A stretch of 9,637 bases of DNA from an uncultured Bacteroidales bacterium (GTDB lineage: Bacteria > Bacteroidota > Bacteroidia > Bacteroidales > UBA932), in NCBI GenBank assembly GCA_905234775.1, contig CAJOJC010000051.1, positions 1 through 9,637 on the forward strand. Direction: 5' to 3'. The position numbers and the translations under genes were made by a program. The notes beneath the pieces are model-generated. The model searched no databases and was not told the origin of the DNA. It saw only the letters and a program-made list of their open reading frames with translations. Below, piece by piece: positions 1-9,637 of the stretch (positions are counted from its first letter, which is position 1; each line of letters begins with the position of its first letter).

Positions 1-1
1 C

Positions 2-682
<681 letters not shown>

Positions 683-706
683 TTAACGAATTGATTAGAT
701 TGAAAT

Positions 707-4957
<4,251 letters not shown>

Positions 4958-4981
4958 TGGCGGGAAACCGCGACAACCAGA

Positions 4982-5010
4982 GGGGCCGGCCATTTGGTCG
5001 GTCCCTTTTT
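4982..5010 (+). terminator. Intrinsic terminator of the rpoBC unit
   Basis: A 10-bp stem is formed by GGGGCCGGCC (4982-4991) and GGTCGGTCCC (4996-5005). It has two G-T wobbles, an ATTT loop and a run of five T (5006-5010) immediately after. It lies 24 nt past the rpoC stop. On the minus strand the hairpin is not followed by a T run, so it should act only on rightward transcription and would not stop leftward transcription from the transposase gene. Confidence 0.9.
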
Positions 5011-5020
5011 AATCGGTGTT

Positions 5021-5100
5021 CGGCGAGATTTTGCGCATTTTCTCGCCGGATTGTCGGTTTTGGACGATTTCGGCGAGATTTAGGCCGGTTTTCTCGCCGG
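5021..5100. repeat. Left hairpin doublet (REP-like)
   Basis: Two imperfect palindromes lie in tandem. Unit 1 (5021-5049) is CGGCGAG, a 14-nt loop ATTTTGCGCATTTT, then CTCGCCGG. Unit 2 (5071-5100) has the same arms around a 15-nt loop. They are separated by a 21-nt spacer (5050-5070). The arms pair perfectly over 7 bp. The doublet matches the one at 6048-6126 in the same orientation at roughly 85% identity by eye. It begins about 10 nt after the T run of the rpoC terminator. Its right half overlaps the 3' end of the transposase gene, whose TAA stop is at 5082-5080. Confidence 0.9.
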
Positions 5101-6006
5101 AAACAGTGCGTTGACGATATTAATGTCCATTTTCAGGATTCGATTGATCTGTTTATTGCCGGCATTGTAGTCATAGTGAAGGGTTTTGGCAATTTCCACC
5201 TTTGCCTCTCTTGATAGTTGGGCGGGTGATAAACCGAATTGCTTCATTGACAAAGCGAATACGGTGGAATAAAGTTCGTCATCTGTATAGAAGATCCTCT
5301 CCCCAATCTCTTTTGCAATAAGTTTTTGACTCTCAACGTTTTTTGATAGACAGTTGAAATAATGGCTGGCATTTCTGAATAGTCGCTCTCCGCAATCGAT
5401 ATCGCAAAAACACAAAGGGCTTATTTGACCTTGAACTGAGTAGACGGGCGCAGTGATGGCACGACCGACATGAGTTTTCACCATCTTTTCAATAGTTGCG
5501 TTGCTGGCAGGCTTTTTCGCAAAATTATATAATTCTCTAGCTGCCGTATTGAAATAGAAGGAATTGGCTCCATATGGATATGAGAATGGACTATATTCGG
5601 GAAGAACTAAAAACCCATTTCTATTATTATATACTATCACATTCCTGGCGTCATTCAAAGTGGTGATTTGCCTTAGATTGCATTCAAGACTATCCAAAAC
5701 AACCGGGCAACCATCATCTCTAAGTGCTTTTGAGAGGATGGATTTAAATAGTGCAAAGAACTCTCTGATTTGTTGCTCTTCACCGGCCAGAGTGACGTGA
5801 ATGTGATTGCTCATCAATTCATATGTGAGAACACGAATCTTCGGGCATAGAAGAACTGCTATCCCGAATGCCCACATACCCCTTTGAAAATCGGCGGTAT
5901 TTCGAAAGATAATGGGATTGTTTTCCGATGTGAAAAGATGCCAGCATTTACCCAGTTCGGAAAACACTAATTCGCAAATGCGTTCGGCTTCTGAGAAGTT
6001 GTTCAT
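5080..6006 (-). CDS. REP-associated tyrosine (Y1) transposase, RAYT-like
   Basis: This is a predicted 308-residue single-strand DNA transposase of the Y1/HUH superfamily. The metal-binding histidine pair is seen in LMSNHIHVTLAG (H68 and H70). A likely nucleophile is Y126 in VIVYNNRNGFL, which aligns with the YIxxNP motif of E. coli RAYT: both have Tyr four residues before Asn, about 55 residues after the HxH. The following block PFSYPYGANSFYF (140-152) resembles the PWSS-type block after the catalytic helix in RAYTs. Residues about 180-308 form a C-terminal extension absent from the roughly 165-residue E. coli enzyme, with a possible helix-turn-helix near 260-300. The ATG at 6006 was chosen because it follows a candidate -7 element; the longer frame to 6138 only reads through the flanking repeat. 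The last seven residues and stop are encoded by the left hairpin doublet. The gene is AT-rich compared with its neighbours and converges on rpoC. The family call is firm and the catalytic Tyr assignment is inference. Confidence 0.85.
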   Translation of the reverse strand: MNNFSEAERICELVFSELGKCWHLFTSENNPIIFRNTADFQRGMWAFGIAVLLCPKIRVLTYELMSNHIHVTLAGEEQQIREFFALFKSILSKALRDDGCPVVLDSLECNLRQITTLNDARNVIVYNNRNGFLVLPEYSPFSYPYGANSFYFNTAARELYNFAKKPASNATIEKMVKTHVGRAITAPVYSVQGQISPLCFCDIDCGERLFRNASHYFNCLSKNVESQKLIAKEIGERIFYTDDELYSTVFALSMKQFGLSPAQLSREAKVEIAKTLHYDYNAGNKQINRILKMDINIVNALFPARKPA

Positions 6007-6030
6007 ATCTATAATAGTTTGGTTAGGCAA

Positions 6031-6038
6031 CAAATATA
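6031..6038 (-). promoter_or_regulatory. Candidate Bacteroidota -7 promoter element for the transposase gene
   Basis: Read on the minus strand, this is TATATTTG, an exact match to the TAnnTTTG -7 consensus of Bacteroidota primary sigma factors. It lies in the 41-nt AT-rich strip between the right hairpin doublet and the ATG at 6006, which would give a leader of about 20 nt. No convincing -33 TTTG-type box is visible upstream, where the hairpin repeat lies. Confidence 0.5.
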
Positions 6039-6047
6039 ATAGGAATC

Positions 6048-6126
6048 CGGCGAGATTTTGCGCGTTTTCTCGCCAGATTGTCTGTTTTAGCTCATTTCGG
6101 CGAGATTTGGGGCATTTTCTCGCCGG
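6048..6126. repeat. Right hairpin doublet (REP-like)
   Basis: This is the second copy of the doublet, in the same orientation as 5021-5100. Unit 1 (6048-6076) is CGGCGAG, loop ATTTTGCGCGTTTT, then CTCGCCAG, which loses one outer base pair. The 21-nt spacer is 6077-6097. Unit 2 (6098-6126) is CGGCGAG, a 14-nt loop, then CTCGCCGG. Inter-copy differences are concentrated in the spacer and the second loop; the arms are nearly invariant. It lies 42 nt beyond the aroE stop and just upstream of the transposase promoter. Confidence 0.9.
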
Positions 6127-6168
6127 GTGCTTGGGCATTCGCCGTCTAATGGATTGAGGTGAGGCTTG

Positions 6169-6837
6169 TCAGAGGATGAGAGCGGTGGAGTCGGGGAGCT
6201 CTCCCGTCATCAGCCCGTAGCCTTTGATTGCCTGGGCTTTCAGCCACATTATCCCGCCGATATAATGGTCGACTCCGGGAAGGTTGGAGCAGGCCGGATC
6301 TATGTAATTCGCTTCAATCAGATACTTACAGCGGATAATCTCAATACCTGGAACAGCGCGGGGAAGAGTGTAAACTATCAGGTCGGCTGCGACGGGGTTG
6401 TCATGGAAAGCGAAGTCGTGATGAAGCGCAGATGTTTTGAGACCGCTGTCACGACATGCGTGAAGGGCGGCCCTGCCCGCGCCACCGAGGCCTATGATAA
6501 TAGCGGTCCCGACGTCGAGACCGTCGATTAGTTGCTTTACTGCCAGATAATCAGAATTGTAGGCTTTGACTCCTTCGGCTGTCTTCACTAGTATATTCGC
6601 CGCGCCTATCCTCTCGACCTCAGGGCTGCGCCAGTCGGCGGCAGCGGCAGCGGCGAGTTTGTGAGGCGCGGTGACATTTACGGCGCGGAAGTCTTCGCGC
6701 ATGAACTTGTCGAATGCGAGCGCGAAGTCTTCATCTTCTATTATTTCGTAGGGATAGCGTCCGCCGTAGGCTGCTGCGAAGAGCGCCGGACTTTGGGATC
6801 CGGCCGCAGGGTAACCTATGAGACCGTATTTAGCCAT
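6169..6837 (-). CDS. aroE: Shikimate dehydrogenase (short, divergent AroE)
   Basis: This 222-residue protein is predicted to reduce 3-dehydroshikimate to shikimate in the cytosolic pathway to aromatic amino acids. The substrate-binding N domain has GLIGYP (5-10), SQSP with serines S14 and S16, and NVTAPHK with the catalytic lysine K60. It continues with IGAANILV including N81, and KAYNSDYLAV with the catalytic aspartate D96. The nucleotide domain has the glycine loop GLGGAGRAA (116-124). The C-terminal block GGIMWLKAQAIKGYGLMTGE (194-213) matches the family's final QA-containing helix, with Q202. It is shorter than the usual 260-290 residues, and the NADP-phosphate motif NRT and the NATP motif are not recognisable (ALHHD and YTLP stand in their places). 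The ATG overlaps the end of the upstream methyltransferase gene by 8 nt, so translation is probably coupled. The fold and active site support AroE; cofactor preference is open. Confidence 0.87.
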   Translation of the reverse strand: MAKYGLIGYPAAGSQSPALFAAAYGGRYPYEIIEDEDFALAFDKFMREDFRAVNVTAPHKLAAAAAADWRSPEVERIGAANILVKTAEGVKAYNSDYLAVKQLIDGLDVGTAIIIGLGGAGRAALHACRDSGLKTSALHHDFAFHDNPVAADLIVYTLPRAVPGIEIIRCKYLIEANYIDPACSNLPGVDHYIGGIMWLKAQAIKGYGLMTGELPDSTALIL

Positions 6838-7666
6838 TGCGCTGACGAACCGCTTCGAAAAGGAGGATGGCCGCGCTGACGGAGACGTTGAGCGAGTCGA
6901 GGCGGCCGAGCATCGGGATGCGGATATGGGCGTCCGCCGCCTTGCGCCAGATGTCGGTAAGGCCGGTTGATTCTGTGCCCATCACTATCGCAACGCCCTT
7001 CTTCATATCAGTGTCGTAGTAGAGTTCTGAGTCCTGAAGCTGTGCTGTAAGGATGCTTATCCGCTTCGACTTTAAGAAGTCTATGCATTCTTCGGATGAG
7101 CACGCGACACACGGGACGGTAAAGATCGCTCCTATCGAGCTGCGGATCAGATTCGGGTTATAAAGATCGGTCAGCGGATTGCAGACTATGACGGCGTCGG
7201 CTCCGGAAGCATCGGCGCTTCTTAACACGGCGCCTAAATTCCCCGGTTTCTCAACGCTCTCAAGAACCACGATAAGCGGATTCTCGCCTAACTTCAGGTC
7301 TTCAAGTCTCAAGGTCTTCGTGCGCACCTCGGCGATTATGCCTTCAGTACCGGTGCGGTATGCAATTTTCTCGTAGACGGATGCTGATACTTCGAAGATC
7401 TTAGTAGATGCCCGGTCGCAGCCGGGCATGACTAGTGAGTCACCCCCGACCTGATCGGGGGTCCAGGATGCTCGATCGCTGTCGGGCATGACAGAAGGGC
7501 ATACGAACACCGTATCTATCTCATATCCAGCCTCAACGCAGTGTTCAATCTCCCTGCGCCCTTCGACTACGAACAGCCCCTCCGAGCGACGCTCTGAGGA
7601 CTTCTGCTGCAGGGCAAGAAGCTTTTTGATCTTTGGGTTCTGGGCGCTGGTGATGAGTTCTGTCAT
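6830..7666 (-). CDS. TrmH/SpoU-family RNA 2'-O-ribose methyltransferase
   Basis: This 278-residue SPOUT enzyme is predicted to methylate a ribose 2'-OH in rRNA or tRNA using S-adenosylmethionine. The N-terminal SpoU substrate-binding domain spans about residues 5-115, including RRSEGLFVVEGRREIEH. SPOUT motif 1 is EKPGNLGAVLRSADASGADA, with N143 and catalytic R149. Motif 2 is IVMGTESTGL (228-235 region). Motif 3 is IRIPMLGRLDSLNVSVSAA, ending in the knot helix. It most resembles the RlmB/TrmH-type 23S rRNA group, but the target nucleotide cannot be read from sequence. Residues 59-87 are an insertion encoded by a palindromic DNA element, with the near-repeat VMPDSDRAS / VMPGCDRAS. It lies in the substrate-binding domain, away from the three SAM motifs, so the enzyme may remain active. 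The start ATG is 1 nt after the stop of the exonuclease gene, and the end overlaps aroE. Confidence 0.92.
   Translation of the reverse strand: MTELITSAQNPKIKKLLALQQKSSERRSEGLFVVEGRREIEHCVEAGYEIDTVFVCPSVMPDSDRASWTPDQVGGDSLVMPGCDRASTKIFEVSASVYEKIAYRTGTEGIIAEVRTKTLRLEDLKLGENPLIVVLESVEKPGNLGAVLRSADASGADAVIVCNPLTDLYNPNLIRSSIGAIFTVPCVACSSEECIDFLKSKRISILTAQLQDSELYYDTDMKKGVAIVMGTESTGLTDIWRKAADAHIRIPMLGRLDSLNVSVSAAILLFEAVRQRNG
7408..7489. repeat. Triple-hairpin palindromic element inserted in frame in the methyltransferase gene
   Basis: Three consecutive palindromes are seen. The first is ATGCCCGG/CCGGGCAT (7408-7415 with 7422-7429). The second is ACCCCCGA/TCGGGGGT (7442-7449 with 7455-7462, loop CCTGA). 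The third is ATGCTCGA/TCGGGCAT (7468-7475 with 7482-7489, one wobble). On the minus strand the first and third are direct copies starting GTCATGCCCG, exactly 60 nt apart, so both are read in the same frame. The whole element adds about 29 codons without a stop. The form recalls dispersed GTCATGCCCGA...TCGGGCAT repeats seen in several bacterial groups and the coding Rickettsia palindromic elements; this relation is from memory and unverified. Confidence 0.85.
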
Positions 7667-7667
7667 A

Positions 7668-8397
7668 CTATTTCAGGACAAGCTCCACGGGGCAGTGATC
7701 GGAGCCGAAAATATCATTCAAAATATCTGTGGAGACTATGCGCTCGCGAAGAGCCTCACTAACGAGGAAATAATCGATTCTCCACCCCACGTTCCTTTCG
7801 CGGGCCGCCATCCTGTAGGACCACCAGCTGTACTTTTCTTCAGTAGGATGCTGGAAACGCCATGTGTCCACGAAGCCGCTGCCGAGCAGTTCGGTCATTT
7901 TCGCGCGCTCCTCGTCCGTGAAGCCGGGATTCATGTGGTTGGTCGCGGGATTCTTAAGGTCAATCTCCTCGTGGGCCACGTTCATATCGCCGCAGACCAC
8001 GACAGGCTTACCAAGGCCATGCAGATACGCCCTGAAAGCATCTTCCCACTGCATGCGGTAATCCAAACGACGGAGCCCGTCCTGAGAGTTGGGGACATAG
8101 ACGTTGACCAGATAGAAATCGTCGAATTCGAGAGTAACTACACGGCCTTCATGGTCATGCACGTCTACTCCAATCCCGTAAGACACGCTCAGCGGATGAA
8201 CCCGCGTATAGATAACCGTTCCGGAATAGCCCGGTTTGTCGGCATAGTTCCAGTAAGACTCGTAGCCCAGGAACTCAAGGTCGATCTGGCCGGCCTGCAG
8301 CTTCGTCGCAGTCTGCGTCGAGCCCCTCGAATATACCCGCGAAGCCCTTGCCTGCTACCGCCCTGAGGCCGTTTACATTCCAGCTTATGAGTTTCAT
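7668..8397 (-). pseudogene. xthA: Exodeoxyribonuclease III (XthA/ExoA family), frameshifted
   Basis: This is a homologue of the AP endonuclease/3'-5' exonuclease used in base-excision repair, split over two frames. The first part starts at ATG 8397 and reads [19 protein letters not shown] through GLDAD (N7 present), then goes out of frame and stops at 8275. The second part starts TKLQAGQIDLEFLGYESY (8306 onward) and continues without a stop to TAG at 7668. It carries YVPNS, GDMNVAHEE and the terminal GSDHCPVEL with the catalytic Asp-His pair. The six codons expected between DAD and TK (family pattern xxCLQE) are replaced by four bases. This is a net loss of about 14 nt that removes the metal-binding catalytic Glu (E34 in E. 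coli). Restored length would be about 247, normal for the family. The start overlaps the cysS stop as TAATG. It may be a true pseudogene or an assembly error. A GTG at 8186 could start only a fragment of 172 residues. Confidence 0.88.
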
Positions 8398-9637
8398 TAC
8401 AGGCTCCATTCGACACCGTCTTTGGTGTCCTTGACCTTGATTCCGAGCGCGGCGAGCGAGTCGCGGATGTGGTCGGAAGTCGCCCAGTCCTTAGCCGCCT
8501 TGGCTTTCGCCCTCTCTTCGAGGACCATGTCCATGAGCCCCTCGATCACCTTCGAACCAGCGCCGGCGCCTTCATCGTCGCGAAGACCGAGCACGCCGAA
8601 CACTACGTCGTCGAACAGCTGCACCAGAGTCTGGATATCGCCCTCGCTGAGCTTGACCGAGCCGGCCTTGGCGCTGTTGATCAGCCTCACTGCCTCGAAC
8701 AGCTGGGAGACGGTTCCGGGCGTGTTCATGTCATCGCAAAGGGTGTCGTAGACGCCCTCCCAGACGGCCTTGACCTCGGGGGAGGTAGCCTGGCAGGAAT
8801 CGGGCGCGACGCCGAAGGCCTCCTCGCCGTACTGCCAGGAAGGGGCCTTGCGGCCTGCCATGGCATAGAGATCGCGGGCGGCCTGCATAAGGCGCGCCAG
8901 TCCCTTCTCGGCGGCCTGCAGGGCCTCGTTGGAGAAGTCGAGCGTGCCGCGGTAGTGGGCCTGGAGTATGAAGAAGCGCACGGTCATGGGCGCATAGGCC
9001 TGCTCGAGCTTCGGGTGAGTTCCCGTGAACATTTCGGGCAGCGTGATGAAGTTCCCGAGCGACTTGCCCATTTTCTGACCGTTGATCGTGATCATGTTGT
9101 TGTGGACCCAGTAATGGACGCCCTGCGTTCCGCGGGAGGCCACATTCTGCGCGATCTCGCATTCGTGGTGAGGGAACATGAGGTCCATGCCGCCGCCGTG
9201 GATATCGAACTCCTCGCCGAGGTATTTCTCGCCCATGACCGAGCACTCGAGGTGCCAGCCCGGGAAGCCTTCGCTCCATGGAGACGGCCAGTGCATGATG
9301 TGCTCAGGCTCAGCCTTTTTCCAGAGGGCGAAGTCGTACGGGGCGCGTTTGTCGCCCTGTCCGTCGAGCTCGCGCGTCCCCTCGAGAGTATCCTCCAGGT
9401 TGCGGCCGCTGAGGATGCCGTAGTGATGGTCCTTATTGTATTTCTGTACATCGAAATAGACGCTGCCGTTGCTTATGTACGCATAGCCGGCCTCGAGAAT
9501 CTTCTTCACGGCCTCGATCTGCTCGATTACGTGGCCGCTGGCGCGAGGCTCGATCGACGGGGGCGCCACGTTCAGAAGGCGCATCGCTTCGTGGTAACGA
9601 AGCGTGTAGGTCTGGACGACCTCCATCGGCTCGAGCT
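8397..9637 (-). CDS. cysS: Cysteine--tRNA ligase (partial, N terminus outside window)
   Basis: This is cysteinyl-tRNA synthetase, a class I enzyme that charges tRNA-Cys. The gene is open at the right edge; the frame continues upstream of the internal ATG at 9626 as LEP-MEVVQ, so that ATG is not the start. The N-terminal HIGH motif is outside the window. Visible features, numbered from that internal Met, begin with [10 protein letters not shown] with zinc ligand C128. They continue with [17 protein letters not shown] with likely zinc ligands H153 and E157. The KMSKS-type ATP loop reads KMGKS (185-189) within [12 protein letters not shown]. The C-terminal helical region includes [11 protein letters not shown] and the closing DxKDGVEW-like segment, typical of the family. 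The TAA stop shares its last base with the ATG of the exonuclease gene, so cysS heads, or is within, the minus-strand operon. Its promoter is not in view. Confidence 0.97.
   Translation of the reverse strand, partial: LEPMEVVQTYTLRYHEAMRLLNVAPPSIEPRASGHVIEQIEAVKKILEAGYAYISNGSVYFDVQKYNKDHHYGILSGRNLEDTLEGTRELDGQGDKRAPYDFALWKKAEPEHIMHWPSPWSEGFPGWHLECSVMGEKYLGEEFDIHGGGMDLMFPHHECEIAQNVASRGTQGVHYWVHNNMITINGQKMGKSLGNFITLPEMFTGTHPKLEQAYAPMTVRFFILQAHYRGTLDFSNEALQAAEKGLARLMQAARDLYAMAGRKAPSWQYGEEAFGVAPDSCQATSPEVKAVWEGVYDTLCDDMNTPGTVSQLFEAVRLINSAKAGSVKLSEGDIQTLVQLFDDVVFGVLGLRDDEGAGAGSKVIEGLMDMVLEERAKAKAAKDWATSDHIRDSLAALGIKVKDTKDGVEWSL

Larger units (their letters stand above)
5021..6126. mobile_element. 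RAYT/Y1 transposase unit bounded by direct hairpin doublets (REPtron-like)
   Basis: The segment between the convergent rpoC and aroE genes consists of one transposase gene plus an about 80-bp repeat at each side in the same orientation (5021-5100 and 6048-6126). Each repeat is a pair of 29-30-nt hairpins separated by 21 nt. The gene codes for a Y1-type, HxH-containing transposase, and enzymes of that superfamily recognise single-stranded DNA hairpins. The gene is AT-richer than its surroundings: hand counts give 22/60 G+C at 5281-5340 and 18/60 at 5581-5640, against 34/60 in an rpoC stretch. No obvious target-site duplication is seen, as expected for single-strand Y1 transposition. Whether the whole unit moves, or the gene is domesticated and moves only its hairpins as proposed for RAYTs, cannot be told from one copy. 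The outer limits are inferred from the repeats. Confidence 0.75.

Noticed and set aside
5021..6126. Possible CRISPR array because of repeated 29-nt palindromic units with a 21-nt spacer
   Set aside because: There are only two units per side, the spacers of the two sides are homologous to each other, and there are no cas genes; the pattern fits REP-like hairpins.
5011..6135. Target-site duplication around the transposase unit
   Set aside because: The flanks share only a weak GTG-T-like resemblance, which is not above chance, and Y1 elements normally make no duplication.
6007..6138. N-terminal extension of the transposase to an ATG at 6138
   Set aside because: The extra 44 residues are translation of the right hairpin doublet and lie upstream of the candidate -7 promoter element.
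6127..6168. Terminator for the cysS-to-aroE operon
   Set aside because: Between the aroE stop and the hairpin doublet there is no stem with a T run on the minus strand; the doublet hairpins might slow polymerase but lack the T tail.
7488..8366. Plus-strand open frame of 292 codons opposite the methyltransferase and exonuclease genes
   Set aside because: It is a shadow of two recognisable minus-strand genes and shows no family features.
8189..8416. Minus-strand 75-codon open frame spanning the start of the exonuclease gene
   Set aside because: It is out of frame with the recognisable [10 protein letters not shown] start at 8397 and is rich in arginine and serine, as expected for a shifted frame.

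Overview
The window looks like a chromosomal segment of a member of the Bacteroidota, most likely Bacteroidales. The reasons are the RpoB/RpoC sequence character, the lack of clear Shine-Dalgarno sequences in front of the starts examined, and a TAnnTTTG-type -7 promoter element before the transposase gene. The housekeeping genes are moderately GC-rich; one rpoC stretch counted by hand, 3301-3360, is 34/60 G+C. The genus cannot be fixed from this sequence alone.

Layout. On the plus strand, the 3' end of rpoB (2-682) is followed 24 nt later by a complete rpoC (707-4957). This unit closes with a clear intrinsic terminator (4982-5010). Reading the opposite way from the right edge is a tightly packed minus-strand operon. 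It runs cysS (5' end outside the window), then an xthA-type exonuclease III gene broken by a frameshifting deletion, then a SpoU/TrmH-family RNA 2'-O-methyltransferase, then a short, divergent aroE. The junctions are a TAATG stop/start overlap, a 1-nt gap and an 8-nt overlap, so the four genes are probably cotranscribed and partly translationally coupled.

Between the two convergent units lies a compact AT-rich element (about 5021-6126). It has one gene, a Y1 (HUH-type) transposase of the REP-associated tyrosine transposase (RAYT/TnpA_REP-like) kind. On each side is a direct copy of an about 80-bp doublet of hairpins with arms CGGCGAG/CTCGCCG. The stop codon and last residues of the transposase lie inside one doublet, and a candidate promoter sits between the other doublet and the start codon. 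This resembles the 'REPtron' arrangement described mainly for gammaproteobacteria, here in a Bacteroidota context. It is the best candidate in the window for a little-described system.

Two further oddities are in the operon. The RNA methyltransferase carries an in-frame triple-hairpin palindromic element coding for about 29 residues, reminiscent of Rickettsia palindromic elements inserted in genes. The exonuclease III gene lacks about 14 nt, which removes the predicted catalytic glutamate and shifts the frame. It is either a pseudogene or a sequencing/assembly error. No tRNA, rRNA, CRISPR array or riboswitch was seen, and no gene-free stretch exceeds 300 bases.
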